In this document: piece after piece, positions 20,441-29,638 of the stretch
Position numbering within the stretch: the first letter of the stretch is position 1
Layout of the letters: every line of letters starts with the position of its first letter
From: Thraustochytrium sp. TN22
Lineage: Eukaryota > Sar > Bigyra > Thraustochytrida > Thraustochytriidae
Length of the DNA stretch: 64,000 bases
Assembly (NCBI GenBank): GCA_013306675.1
Contig: JABLUY010000133.1
Coordinates: 1 to 64,000, forward strand
Direction of reading: 5' to 3'
The notes under the pieces: model-generated
Told to the model about the DNA's origin: nothing
Databases searched by the model: none
What the model saw: the letters and a program-made list of their open reading frames with translations, nothing else
Made by a program: the position numbers and the translations under genes

Positions 20441-21913
20441 CTAAACGAGATCACCGCCGTACACATCCTCCTGTTGTGGATCGTGTTGTTGCTGCTGCTG
20501 TTGCTCTTGTTGCTGCTGCTGCGGATGCTGCTGCGCCTGCTGCGCCTGCTGCGCCTGCTGCGCCTGCGGCTCCTGTGGTCGCTGCAGCGTCGCCTGCGGT
20601 GAATGCGTAGCCGGGCCAGGTCGTGATCCCCGCGGCAGTTGACGATCGGTACCATGGCGCTCGGCACCACCACGCGATCTTCGTAACCTATCCAATAAAG
20701 GCCGACCACTCGGTCGAGACCCAAAGAGACCCACGGGCCTGGTACCGCCTCCTTGCCTTGGCAAGGTAGACCGCAGGCTGGGCCGCGCCGCCGCCGCCGC
20801 CAAGGCCGCCACAGCGCTCGAAGCACCTGGTGCGCCCGTCGTTCCAGTCGGAGCCGTAGCCGCGCTGGCTGCGGGTGCGGTCTCACGCGGCGCACCGGGC
20901 CGCAGCCGCGGCGGGATCTCAATCCGCATGTCCAGCAGGTAGGCGAGCTCGTCGACCTCGTCCTGCGCAGACATGAGCGGCGCATCATCACTGGAACGCG
21001 CGCTGTCAGCACTCCCAGTGCGACTCCTCGTGCGGCCACGGCGCCGACCACGACCGGCCTCCAAGTCCACTGCGTCCACGTCGCCCGCGTCCGTGGCCTG
21101 CTGGCGCTCGCGCTCGCGGCGCTCACGCGCAGCCGCGGAGAACTCGCGCTCCATGCGGCGCTGAGCTACGACCTCGTCAGACTCCAGCGTGGGTGGGAAA
21201 CCCTTGCCGGCCACAAAGGCCACGCAGCTCCACTGCACGGCGCAAAAGGTCAGGTACGGCGAGACCCAGCTCAGCAGGCCGCTCACCAGCAAAATCCCAG
21301 CCAGGGTGCCCATGCTGTGCGCGCGGAAGACCGGCTGGTGCGCCACGCCCGCGTACAGCAGCGCACCCAGCGCCGAGCTGTAGGGCGCGCTGATGCTCAT
21401 GAAGCCTAGCATCGACACGTGCGCGCCCTCCACCATGTAGGGCAGCTCGATGCGCGCCAGCAGCAGCGCGAAGACCACCGTCGACAGCCCGTGCCACGAC
21501 CACGTCTGCAGCGGGCCCATCACGCTGCTATCCCTGGCCAGCCGCTCATTGCGCCTCGTCTCCAGGTGCACGATGCCCAGGTGGATGCCCGCCACGAGCA
21601 GCACCACGTGGAAGACCAGCCGCGCGTAGGCCGCCGGCCCGACCCACTGCTCCACGTCGCGCGCGTCCCAGAGCAGCAGCAGCGAGACGGCCAGGTGCAG
21701 CGGCTCCTTGTGCGCGAGCGGCGCCACCAGCACGCGCCAGTACTCGCCGTCCTTCACCACGGCCTTGTAGCTGCACGCCAGCGCCTCGGCCGACGCGTCC
21801 CGCGCATTCAAAAACGCGCTCACCCCCGCCACCGTCGCGCACAGCCCCAGCGTCACCGGGGGCCACGCCGGCGCCCACCCGCCCCACGCGCCCGCGCCCG
21901 CGCCCTCCAGCAT
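20441..21913 (-). CDS. Rhomboid-like multi-pass membrane protein, probable pseudoprotease
   Basis: The protein has 490 residues from the first ATG (21913). Residues about 10-270 hold several hydrophobic helices. The first loop has the rhomboid-type pattern DGEYWRVLVAPLAHKEPLHLAVSLLLLWDAR (split here: EYWRVLVAPLAHKEPLHLA, then LLLLWDAR), i.e. the WR...H...HL arrangement that opens rhomboid folds. I do not see the catalytic GxSG motif; the corresponding region reads HVSMLGFMSISAPYSS. So it is probably a non-proteolytic member such as the derlin/RHBDD-like groups. After the membrane core come a basic/acidic linker (RRMEREFSAAARERRERERQ) and a long Gln-rich cytosolic tail. By analogy it may act in ER protein handling, but that is inference. 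Confidence 0.6.
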   Translation of the reverse strand: MLEGAGAGAWGGWAPAWPPVTLGLCATVAGVSAFLNARDASAEALACSYKAVVKDGEYWRVLVAPLAHKEPLHLAVSLLLLWDARDVEQWVGPAAYARLVFHVVLLVAGIHLGIVHLETRRNERLARDSSVMGPLQTWSWHGLSTVVFALLLARIELPYMVEGAHVSMLGFMSISAPYSSALGALLYAGVAHQPVFRAHSMGTLAGILLVSGLLSWVSPYLTFCAVQWSCVAFVAGKGFPPTLESDEVVAQRRMEREFSAAARERRERERQQATDAGDVDAVDLEAGRGRRRGRTRSRTGSADSARSSDDAPLMSAQDEVDELAYLLDMRIEIPPRLRPGAPRETAPAASAATAPTGTTGAPGASSAVAALAAAAARPSLRSTLPRQGGGTRPVGLFGSRPSGRPLLDRLRRSRGGAERHGTDRQLPRGSRPGPATHSPQATLQRPQEPQAQQAQQAQQAQQHPQQQQQEQQQQQQHDPQQEDVYGGDLV

Positions 21914-22611
21914 CGCTCCGCGCCGCGCCGCCGCGCGCGTTTTGCTGCCCGCCGCTGCCTGCCTGCCTCTGCCTGCCTGGCGCCGCCGCCGACGACGACG
22001 ACGACGAGCAGCCGGCCGGGGCGGAGAGCGCAAACAGCTCGAAGAAACAACTCGACAGTCGTGAGAGCTGGAAGGGAACGAGCCCGAGACTGCGGACCGC
22101 CACCGCCATGTACAGCAGCGTCAGAGCAGCGTCAGAGTAGCGTCAGAGCAGCGTCAGAGCAGCGTCAGTGTCAGAATGCGCGACGAAGAATTTTGTGCAG
22201 GCCCGGCCGCTGCGCCTCGAGGACTTGCAGGGGCGCCTCCCTCGTGACAGAGAAGACGAGTGCTGCTCGATTGACGCCAGGGTCCTGAGGCCGGTCGTCG
22301 TCACCGGTCCGAAACTAGTACGGTACCAGGTACCACGAGCAACGATTGCATTCTTTGAAAGCTGCGCTCCGCGGTCAGATGGTGGCCTCAGCTTTCCTGC
22401 TGCACACATGAGGAAATGGCCAGGCATTCGTCGTCACCGGTCAGCGCCTGCCAGCGAACTTGAACGTTTTCTGTCGCCCTCCCCGGAGATTCTTGTTCTC
22501 CGACCCGATCCCACCTGACCGATGCAGCAGACCATGTTTTTCCACTTTATGTTCATCACTTTGACTTGTGGACTCGGAGGGAGGTGATCAAATGTAAGTT
22601 TTTCTTCTCTG
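21914..22611. other. Upstream region of the rhomboid-like gene, with tandem repeats
   Basis: The gene-proximal 140 bp are GCC/CGA-rich. The remainder is unremarkable apart from the short tandem array listed separately. No gene is seen. Confidence 0.4.
22112..22171. repeat. Short tandem array of AGCGTCAGAGC-type units
   Basis: Five or six copies of an 11-12-bp unit AGCGTCAGAG(C/T) are arranged head to tail upstream of the rhomboid-like gene. It could be a simple minisatellite or a cluster of factor-binding sites; sequence alone cannot tell. Confidence 0.75.
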
Positions 22612-24477
22612 TCAGGCGACCTGGGAAGTGTCCAGCAAGCCGCGCTGCACGGCATAGGCGAGGAGCTCGTTGAAGTGGACGTAGCCATCGCAGTTGAGGT
22701 CGAGAGACCGCATGCACTCCTCGGTGTCTCCAAGCGAGGTGTAGCCGGAGATGATCATGGCCTTGTGGAGCGCAATGAACTCCTCGCGGTCGAGGCGGCC
22801 GCGCTTCTTGCGGTCAAAGTAGGCGAAGAACTCGGAGAGCTGCTTGACCTTTTGACGGCGGCTCTCGTCGAGGCGCAAGAAGCGGAAGCGGTCGTCGCGG
22901 CGCCAAAAAGAGGCGAACTCGTCCAGACTGATGTGACCGTCGCCGTCCTTGTCGACGATGGCGAAGGCGTTGCGCAGCTCCTCCGGCTCAAAGTAGTAGC
23001 CGAGGTCAAGAACCATGTCGTTGAACTCGCTGCTGTCGATGACGCCGTTCGCGTCCAGGTCGTACTTCTCGAAGATGATGGCCGGCAATCGGTGCACATC
23101 CATCTCCTGCGAGCCGCGGCCGAGGTCCTGCGGCCCGCTGCCGCAGCTGCTCTTGCCGCGCGTGTGGCCTGGGACCTTCTTCTTGGCGCTCGAGGCGTTA
23201 GACTCCATCTCGTCAGGCTCTTCCTCCTCGGCGAGCGGCGCGAGCGCGAGCGCGTCTGCGGCGTCGGTGGTGGGCGGCTCCAGCTCCGACTTGGGCTTGC
23301 GCATCCGGAAGGACTTGCCGCTCTTGCCGGCGCTCGCCTCTGAGGCCGCCATCGCCGTCGTCGGGTGACTCTGGCTGCGCACGTGGAAGCTGCTGTTCTT
23401 GTTCTTCTTGGCGGCGCCAGACACCGACCCGGGGGACGCGGAAGCCACCGAGGTCGGCGTCGTGGCGCTTAGGCATAGGTCGGTGAGCGCGCTGGTATGG
23501 TCCAGCGGCGTGGGCTTGGTCCCGGTCCTGGCGCGGGGTGCCTTGAAGCTGGTCGGCCCGCGGATGCGGAACGAGCGCAGGCCACCCGTCTTGCGCGGCG
23601 GCGTCTGCGACTGGGCCTGCGTCGGTGTCTGCGGCGACATGGGCGAAGGCTGCGCCTGCTCGTGATGCTCCTCACGCGTGCGCGTGACGCGTCGGAAGAA
23701 GCTGCGCCCGCTCCTCGTGCTACTCGCGCTCCGTGCGCTGCTCCCGCTGCTATGGAAGCTCTTGTGCGCGTCGCCCTTCTTGCCGGCGGCGCTGCGGGCC
23801 GAGAGCGGGCCGCGCGACTCACCGTCGAGGTCGTCCACCTCATCATCCTCGTCCTCGTCCTCCTCGCTCAGCGTCCCGTCATCGTGCAGCGAGAGGCCGC
23901 CGGTGCCGAGCAGACCTGTCGTGAGGGCGAGCGGCTGCGGCTCGGTCTCCTCCGACGCCTCGTCGCCGTCCTCCACCGCAGCATGCTCATCCTTGGCCGC
24001 CTGCTTGGCCTTGACCTTCTTCTTTTGCTTCGCGCTAGCCGTGGCGTCGAAGGTGGACGTCGGCGTCGACGGCGGCACCTCACAGCGGCGTCCGAGAATC
24101 TCAAAGCTCAGCTGGATCTCGCCGCACCGCTTGTGCGAGGACTTGCGCAGCGGCAGCAGCTGGTACCATCGTGGCTCGCTGTAGTACTTGGCCTCCTGCT
24201 CGAGCGCGGCGATCTCCATCTCCATCCTGCCCAGCGCGTCATCGAACTTGAAGGAGTCCTTGTCATAGCACTCCACGGTGATCTTCGTCGCCTTGCTGGA
24301 GACCGGGAAGGCAAAGGTCTCCTCCCACGCCGGGCTCAGCGTGCGCTTGACCACGCTCGTCTTGCGCTTCACCTTGTCGCACTTGACCACGCAGTACGGG
24401 TCGCTCGTACCGCACAGGTCCGCGGCAGGCAGGCCCTGCGCGCGCAGCACCGTCACACGCAGCATCATGTCCGTCAT
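22612..24477 (-). CDS. C2-domain and EF-hand calcium-binding protein
   Basis: The protein has 621 residues from an ATG at 24477. An N-terminal C2 domain spans about residues 5-125: MMLRVTVLRAQGLPAADLC, GTSDPYCVVKCD, LSPAWEETFAFPV and CYDKDSFKFDDALG, with the Asp residues expected for Ca2+ and phospholipid binding. A disordered Ser/Lys/acidic middle (about 150-440) follows. Four EF-hands lie at about 455-615: DLDANGVIDSSEF, DKDGDGHISLDEF, DRKKRGRLDREEF (weak loop) and DLNCDGYVHFNEL. Three loops have canonical acidic positions; the third is basic and probably does not bind Ca2+. The layout suggests a Ca2+-responsive membrane-recruited adaptor. I see no enzymatic domain. I do not know a family with exactly this architecture. 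Confidence 0.85.
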   Translation of the reverse strand: MTDMMLRVTVLRAQGLPAADLCGTSDPYCVVKCDKVKRKTSVVKRTLSPAWEETFAFPVSSKATKITVECYDKDSFKFDDALGRMEMEIAALEQEAKYYSEPRWYQLLPLRKSSHKRCGEIQLSFEILGRRCEVPPSTPTSTFDATASAKQKKKVKAKQAAKDEHAAVEDGDEASEETEPQPLALTTGLLGTGGLSLHDDGTLSEEDEDEDDEVDDLDGESRGPLSARSAAGKKGDAHKSFHSSGSSARSASSTRSGRSFFRRVTRTREEHHEQAQPSPMSPQTPTQAQSQTPPRKTGGLRSFRIRGPTSFKAPRARTGTKPTPLDHTSALTDLCLSATTPTSVASASPGSVSGAAKKNKNSSFHVRSQSHPTTAMAASEASAGKSGKSFRMRKPKSELEPPTTDAADALALAPLAEEEEPDEMESNASSAKKKVPGHTRGKSSCGSGPQDLGRGSQEMDVHRLPAIIFEKYDLDANGVIDSSEFNDMVLDLGYYFEPEELRNAFAIVDKDGDGHISLDEFASFWRRDDRFRFLRLDESRRQKVKQLSEFFAYFDRKKRGRLDREEFIALHKAMIISGYTSLGDTEECMRSLDLNCDGYVHFNELLAYAVQRGLLDTSQVA

Positions 24478-25322
24478 CGTGGCGTGCGCCAGAAAGTTGC
24501 TCGCTTGCTCTCTCGCTCACTCGCTCGCTCGCTTCCTGGCTCCAGGCCAAGCAAGCGACTCGCTCCAGCTGCCTGCCTGGCTTTGTTACCTCTTCGCTAC
24601 TTCTAGCTAGCTAGCTAGCTAGCTAGCTATAGAGAGAGAGAGAGACTGACTAACAGACCGCCCGCGTCCGGCCACCTACTGCAGAACCGTGCTCCCAGTC
24701 TCGTAGCCCAGGGGCAGCAGAACTTCCTTCCTTGCGCTCGTCTTGCACGAGCCGGCCAAAGAACCTGGCAGATGTGAAGCTTCCGGATCTTACGTGCACC
24801 CGACCGGGCTCCGCCCCTGCGCGACCCAGGGCGGTCAGTCCCGCCACTACTCGTCGTCTAGACCGCGAGCGCCGCGACGAAGTCGACTGGCAGGCAGGTG
24901 GTCCCCCCTCGTCCCAGTCCGGGACGCGGGTGTCCTCGCAGATGTCCCACTCGAAGGCCCTCGCTCTCGCGCAGGGTCCCGGCTTCGGGCATCGATCACA
25001 TTGCTGTAGTTCTAAGACCTACACCAGCGTGTCGTGTCGTGGCGGGCCTCTCTCCCCCCTGCGAGCCGGTGCGCTCGTCTAGCTGACCGATGGGCTGGCT
25101 TGCTTGGCGTCGATCATTTGCTGGCTGGCGCAAGACGCTTTTGGTGGTACGAAAGTGAGATGACGGGAAAAACGGTAAACAAGTGGGCCAGTCCTGGGCC
25201 AGGCGTGGCCGCAGCCCGACAGCCGCCGCGATCGACATGAGCATTTTGCTTGCGCGTTAAAAAAAAATACAGCTCAGGTAGTAGGCAGGTAGGCCCTTGA
25301 CTGTGAGCAAGTAGACTTCGAG
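24478..25322. other. Intergenic, no gene seen
   Basis: Contains a (CTAG)n run at about 24604-24630 followed by (GA)n to about 24645, and CTCG-type tetramers near 24505-24535 just upstream of the C2/EF-hand start. Nothing coding is supported. Confidence 0.45.
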
Positions 25323-26585
25323 CTACACGGGAGACGTGGCCACGTCATCGAACCAGTCGAGTTGCTCACGCCGGCCAAGACGAACGAGGGCGATGCGCTC
25401 CAGGAGGAAGAGGATGGAGATGACGCCCCAGCCATCGCTCAAAAGGCCGAGCCAGCCACCCAGGGCGCCAAAATACGTGGAAAAGAGCGCGCGGCGTTGC
25501 TCCGTGGTAAAGATGCGCGCGTCGCCAAAGGAGAGCTCCACTTCGATCTTGTCAAAGTTGGTCGGATTGAGCGGAGCCGTCGACAGCGCCACCGAGTACT
25601 GCTGGTATGCGTTGGAAGTCTTGCCGTCCAGGTACTTGACTCGCGAGAGCGAGAGCGTCGCATCGTGGTACGCGCCACCGGCCAGCACCGCGTGGCCCGC
25701 GCTCTCATATCGTAGGCTCCACGACTCGTTCGCCGCGCGGAGGTCCTCGATTTGTTCGAAAAGGTACAAGTCGGCGCCGAAGTAGTCCGCCGACGCCTCC
25801 TCGTCCGTGAGTGTTGACTCGTAGTAGTAGTAGTCGGACGTGTAGTCGTCGCCGCTGGCGGCACCAGACGTCGCCGCAAGCGCCGTGAAATTCATCGTCA
25901 TGTCGATCTTGAGCGAGTTCGGGAAGTTGTGCGCAGAGCCCGAGAGAGGCGTCCACCCCGGGAAGCCGGACAGCTCGAGGCACCCAAGCCAGGTCTCTTG
26001 AACATCGCCGGAGGCAGCGATGAACTCGTGCTGGATCTTGCGCGCCTGCACTGTCGCCTCGGGGAAAACGTTGGTGCACGATGGCAAGATCTTTGTCCCT
26101 TTCCCAGCCGCGTCGTCGGCCTCGTAGCCTTTGAAACGCTGGCTGCACGCCACCAAAGTGTTGTTCATGTACGTCATGGTGAGGCGTGTCTGATCAAACC
26201 CGGTACGCGGAATCGAGTTGCACAGCAGCATCGGCGGCATCGGGGTGGGCTCGTTGAAAGAGATCTGCATTGAAACTGGCGGCGTCTTGAGGTCCGCCAC
26301 GAAGCCATCGATGATGACGTACGCATTGACCACGAAGAAGCTCGCGCACGCGACGATGATCGCCAGGTTAAAGAAGCTCAGGCAGCCGCCCGGCCCGACC
26401 GGCACGAGCGTCCTGGCGCCCACGCCCCAGGTTTGGAAAATCCTGTGCCGCCATGTCTTGGGCCGCAGCGGCGGCGCACTCGGCACCGGACTCGAAGGAG
26501 ATTCTACGGAGGCCAGCACGACGTCACGCGCCGACCCGGTCGTCGAGCTGGACGCTGTGCTGCCGGCAGACTCCGCCTTGATCAT
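25323..26585 (-). CDS. Two-TM membrane protein with DEG/ENaC-like topology
   Basis: The protein has 420 residues from an ATG at 26585. A cytosolic N-terminus of about 68 residues ends with a conserved-looking HRIFQTWGVGARTLVP. TM1 is at about 70-92 (SFFNLAIIVACASFFVVNAY). A large loop of about 280 residues contains several Cys (LLCNSIPR, LVACSQRF, LPSCTNVF, LGCLELSG) and N-glycosylation sequons (NNT, NFT, NES). TM2 is at about 375-402 in FGALGGWLGLLSDGWGVISI, which resembles the ENaC/ASIC second segment (a GG-x-GL start and an ENaC-like LLERI end). The G-x-S selectivity signature is not clearly present. The topology and the TM2 motif argue for a distant trimeric channel-like protein. No function is proven. 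Confidence 0.5.
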   Translation of the reverse strand: MIKAESAGSTASSSTTGSARDVVLASVESPSSPVPSAPPLRPKTWRHRIFQTWGVGARTLVPVGPGGCLSFFNLAIIVACASFFVVNAYVIIDGFVADLKTPPVSMQISFNEPTPMPPMLLCNSIPRTGFDQTRLTMTYMNNTLVACSQRFKGYEADDAAGKGTKILPSCTNVFPEATVQARKIQHEFIAASGDVQETWLGCLELSGFPGWTPLSGSAHNFPNSLKIDMTMNFTALAATSGAASGDDYTSDYYYYESTLTDEEASADYFGADLYLFEQIEDLRAANESWSLRYESAGHAVLAGGAYHDATLSLSRVKYLDGKTSNAYQQYSVALSTAPLNPTNFDKIEVELSFGDARIFTTEQRRALFSTYFGALGGWLGLLSDGWGVISILFLLERIALVRLGRREQLDWFDDVATSPV

Positions 26586-27038
26586 ACTCTCAGACGCAAG
26601 CTAGCAATCCGAACAGCACGCACATAAAGTTTTGCGGTGCATGCGCGTGAACTGCCACAAGCGACGTTCGCGCGCACGTGCTCACATCAGACTTCTTCAG
26701 CCCGCCTGCCCGCTTCAAGTTGCCCGCCCGCCCGCCCGCATGCGCGCGCGCGCGGGCTTTGGGACCACCGTGGTCCGGTCTGGGCCGCCGGGGCCCGGCG
26801 GAGGGGGGGAAATGCACGACCGGCGAGGCTCGACCCTGAGAAAGAGGGGCGCAATCAAAATGGGGCGACGGCAGGGCGGGGTTCACTCAAGTTGGACAGT
26901 GGTAAAACAAGCGAGGTATGTTACACCGCGCAAAGAGAGCGACGGACGTGGCTGCAAGCAGTGCGCGTTGCGAGCCTTCACTTACAGTCAATAACTGGGC
27001 CATGATCAATTGCTCTCGCTAGCTAGGCATAGAGCTAG
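26586..27038. other. Intergenic, no gene seen
   Basis: Upstream of the two-TM gene and downstream of STE24, both on the minus strand. GC-rich CCCGC runs occur at about 26715-26755. No RNA gene is recognised. Confidence 0.4.
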
Positions 27039-28505
27039 TTAGCTCGCCTTCTTGCTAAGGGAAGAAGCAACCCTGTCCATGGCGCGCAGACGGTCAAGAA
27101 GAGAGGGGTGCGAATGGTGCACGGCATGGTAGATGGGGTCATTGTCAAAGGAGGCGAGGTTGGAGATGGAGATCTTGCAGAGACCGGAACGCAGCTCGTC
27201 GGCCTTGCCGAGGTGGACGGCATAAGCATCGGCCTCGTACTCGAACTTGCGGGTGAGCGCGTGCACGGCAACGGAGAGGACGGTGGCGAGCGGGGAGACA
27301 ATGTAGGAGAAGAGGTTGAGGCCGATGATGACGGGCTGGTCGACGAAGCCAAAGGAGCGGTACATGTCCGGGTCGTGCAGAAAGACGCCAAAGAGGCGCA
27401 GCGCCACGAGATAGACGGACATCTGCAGCACAAAGCCCTTGACGGTGTGGCTCATGCTCCAGTGGCCGAGCTCATGGGCGAGGATGCTGACAATCTCATC
27501 CTTGGTGCACTCCAGCGCGGGCTCATCCGGGTTGCGAATGAGTGTGTCGAAGAGTACGATGCGCTTGTCGCGGAAGAAGCCAAAGAGGAAGGCGTTGGAG
27601 TGGCTGGAGCGCTTGCTGCCGTCGACCTCGTAGAGCTTGGTGAGAGGAAAGTCAAGCTGCTTGGCGAGCGCCTCAATGGCGTCCTTGAGCTCGCCGTCCG
27701 GCAGTGCCTTGTACTCATTGAAGAGCGGCATGATGAAGTTCGGGTAGATGGTGATCATGAGCAGGGAGAAGGCGACGAGCAAGGCCCACACGTAGAGCCA
27801 GAAGTTGGCACCGCCCCACCGCACGAGCTTGACGATGCCGGCCATGAGCGGCAGCACCAGGACGTTCTCCACGAGCAAGCCCTTGAAGAGGTCTGCAACG
27901 AAGGTGGCCGGCGACGTGCGGTTGAAGCCGTGGTCCGCCTCGAGATAGAAGGTGGTGTAGACGGACAGCGGGAGCCCCAGCAGGGCGCTGACGACGCTCT
28001 GCGCGGCCAGAAACACGCTGCCCACCACGAGCTCGCTCTGCGCGGCGTCCGCGCCAAAGACGGCCTCCGTGGCGCCCACGGACTGGGTCCAGAGCCAGAC
28101 CTGAAAGCCGCTCAGCAGCATGCCGGCGCTGAGCGCGAGGCCGTAGCCGAGCTTGACGAAGGAGAAGGAGTTCTTGGCCAAGTTGTACGCCTGCGACTTG
28201 GCGAACTTGGCGCGCAGCTGGCCCAGCAGGCCGGGCGCCACCGCCGCCTCGTCCTGCGCGCCCCGGCCCATATCCTGCTGCGTGGGCGCTGCCGGCGGTG
28301 CGTCGCGCGAGGCGGCCTCATCGATGGCACGCACCTCATCCTCCAGCCGCCCCGGCAGCTTGTCGCGCTGCAGGTACGCGCGCTGGCGCAGCGCCAGCGC
28401 CGCCTCGGCGACCTGCTCCACCACGACGAAGCCCAGGCCGAGCGCCAGGTAGTCCACGCCGCTCGGCGGCGCCCAACCGGCCTGCCGGAAGAGGGGCCAC
28501 GTCAT
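27039..28505 (-). CDS. STE24: STE24-type CAAX prenyl protease (zinc metalloprotease)
   Basis: The protein has 488 residues from the ATG at 28505. The frame opens upstream with another possible Met at 28595, but family length (about 450-475) favours the downstream one. Multiple TM helices surround the zinc site: HELGHWSMSH (HExxH near residue 340) and the third-ligand region EYEADAYAVHLG near 418. Other family hallmarks are YPNFIMPLFNEYKALPDGEL and YEVDGSKRSSHSNAFLFGFF. Role: removal of the C-terminal AAX of prenylated proteins and a second N-terminal cleavage of some substrates, in the ER and nuclear envelope. It is divergent from TTC1 across about 150 bp. Confidence 0.95.
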   Translation of the reverse strand: MTWPLFRQAGWAPPSGVDYLALGLGFVVVEQVAEAALALRQRAYLQRDKLPGRLEDEVRAIDEAASRDAPPAAPTQQDMGRGAQDEAAVAPGLLGQLRAKFAKSQAYNLAKNSFSFVKLGYGLALSAGMLLSGFQVWLWTQSVGATEAVFGADAAQSELVVGSVFLAAQSVVSALLGLPLSVYTTFYLEADHGFNRTSPATFVADLFKGLLVENVLVLPLMAGIVKLVRWGGANFWLYVWALLVAFSLLMITIYPNFIMPLFNEYKALPDGELKDAIEALAKQLDFPLTKLYEVDGSKRSSHSNAFLFGFFRDKRIVLFDTLIRNPDEPALECTKDEIVSILAHELGHWSMSHTVKGFVLQMSVYLVALRLFGVFLHDPDMYRSFGFVDQPVIIGLNLFSYIVSPLATVLSVAVHALTRKFEYEADAYAVHLGKADELRSGLCKISISNLASFDNDPIYHAVHHSHPSLLDRLRAMDRVASSLSKKAS

Positions 28506-28657
28506 GATCGCCCGCTCGCCCGCTCGCGCGCTCGCTTGCTTGCTCCGTCCTGGCTCACCGGCGGGCGCGGGGGCGAGGAGGTTCTGCGGCACCATGCCAT
28601 GAGCAGCAAGCAGACCAGGATCGTCATCGTCGCCTTCATCGCCGCCGCCCCGCCGCC
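28506..28657. promoter_or_regulatory. Bidirectional promoter region, STE24 / TTC1
   Basis: Only 152 bp separate the divergent start codons, so both promoters must lie here or in the neighbouring coding DNA. It includes CTCG/GCTT tetramer-like runs. No TATA box is evident. Confidence 0.5.
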
Positions 28658-29500
28658 ATGCCGGTGGAGATCGAGCAGCTGCCGTCCGACGACGAGGAGG
28701 AGGACCAGGTGGTGGCCGCCGCGCCGCCGCCCGCCGCCGCGCCGCCCGCTGGCGCGCCGCCGTCGGCCACGTCGGGCGACGGCGATCATGACGACCAGGA
28801 CGACGAGGACCAGCCCGAGGAGGCCGCTGCCCTCGCCGGCAGCGGCGCAGCAGGGCCGGAGGACCCGGCGCGCGTGCACCCCGCGCACGCGGGCGAGGAG
28901 CAGATTCCAGCCAGGTACCTGGAGTCCGTGGTGAACCACCCGGCGTCGGTGCGGCAGCTGGACAAGGACGGGGCGCGCGCCTCGGAGCGCAAGGAGGAGG
29001 GCAACCGTCTCTTCAAGGAGAAGCGCTACCTGGAGGCCGTGGACGCGTACTCAGACGCACTGGAGTTGGCGCCCGACACCGATGTATTTCGCGCCACCAA
29101 GGCCATCTTCCTCAACAACCGCGCCGCCTGCCTCATGTACCTGGAGCGGCCGGAGGACGCCATCGAGGACTGCTCCGAGGCCGTGGAGCTCGACCCGCGA
29201 TACGTCAAGGCGTACATGCGGCGCGCCAAGCTCTATGAGCTGACTGAGCAGCTCGACGAGGCGCTGGCCGACCTCAGCAAGGTCGTGGAGATCGACCCGT
29301 CCTTCCGGCAAGGCGTGCTGGAACATGCGCGCGTCGAGGCGGCCGTCAAGGAGAAGAACGAAAAGCTCAAGGACGAGATGCTCGGCAAACTCAAGGAGCT
29401 CGGCAACGCCGCGCTCGGCATGGTTGGACTCAGCCTGGACAACTTCAAGGCGGTGCAGGACCCAAACACGGGCTCGTACTCCATCTCCTTCCAACAGTAA
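28658..29500 (+). CDS. TTC1: TTC1-like tetratricopeptide-repeat co-chaperone
   Basis: The protein has 280 residues from an ATG in good context (CCGCCATGC). A disordered acidic N-terminus of about 95 residues is followed by three TPR units (about 105-215): ASERKEEGNRLFKEKRYLEA, AIFLNNRAACLMYLERPEDA and AYMRRAKLYELTEQLDEA. The C-terminal block LKDEMLGKLKELGNAALGM plus GLSLDNFKAVQDPNTGSYSI is the distinctive tail of animal and plant TTC1, which makes this more than a generic TPR call. TTC1 binds Hsp90/Hsp70 and small G proteins in other eukaryotes. The gene is divergent from STE24 and convergent with the ZW10-like gene (138 bp apart). Confidence 0.88.
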   Translation: MPVEIEQLPSDDEEEDQVVAAAPPPAAAPPAGAPPSATSGDGDHDDQDDEDQPEEAAALAGSGAAGPEDPARVHPAHAGEEQIPARYLESVVNHPASVRQLDKDGARASERKEEGNRLFKEKRYLEAVDAYSDALELAPDTDVFRATKAIFLNNRAACLMYLERPEDAIEDCSEAVELDPRYVKAYMRRAKLYELTEQLDEALADLSKVVEIDPSFRQGVLEHARVEAAVKEKNEKLKDEMLGKLKELGNAALGMVGLSLDNFKAVQDPNTGSYSISFQQ

Positions 29501-29638
29501 GTAGGACGAGGAGAGACAAGACTCCAAAACTTGATGACACACACGCACGCACGCACGCACGCACGCACGCATGCATGTTTGCACGCACACGCAGATAACC
29601 GAAAGCAACCCTGATGACTTCTGATCTCCATCATTCTT

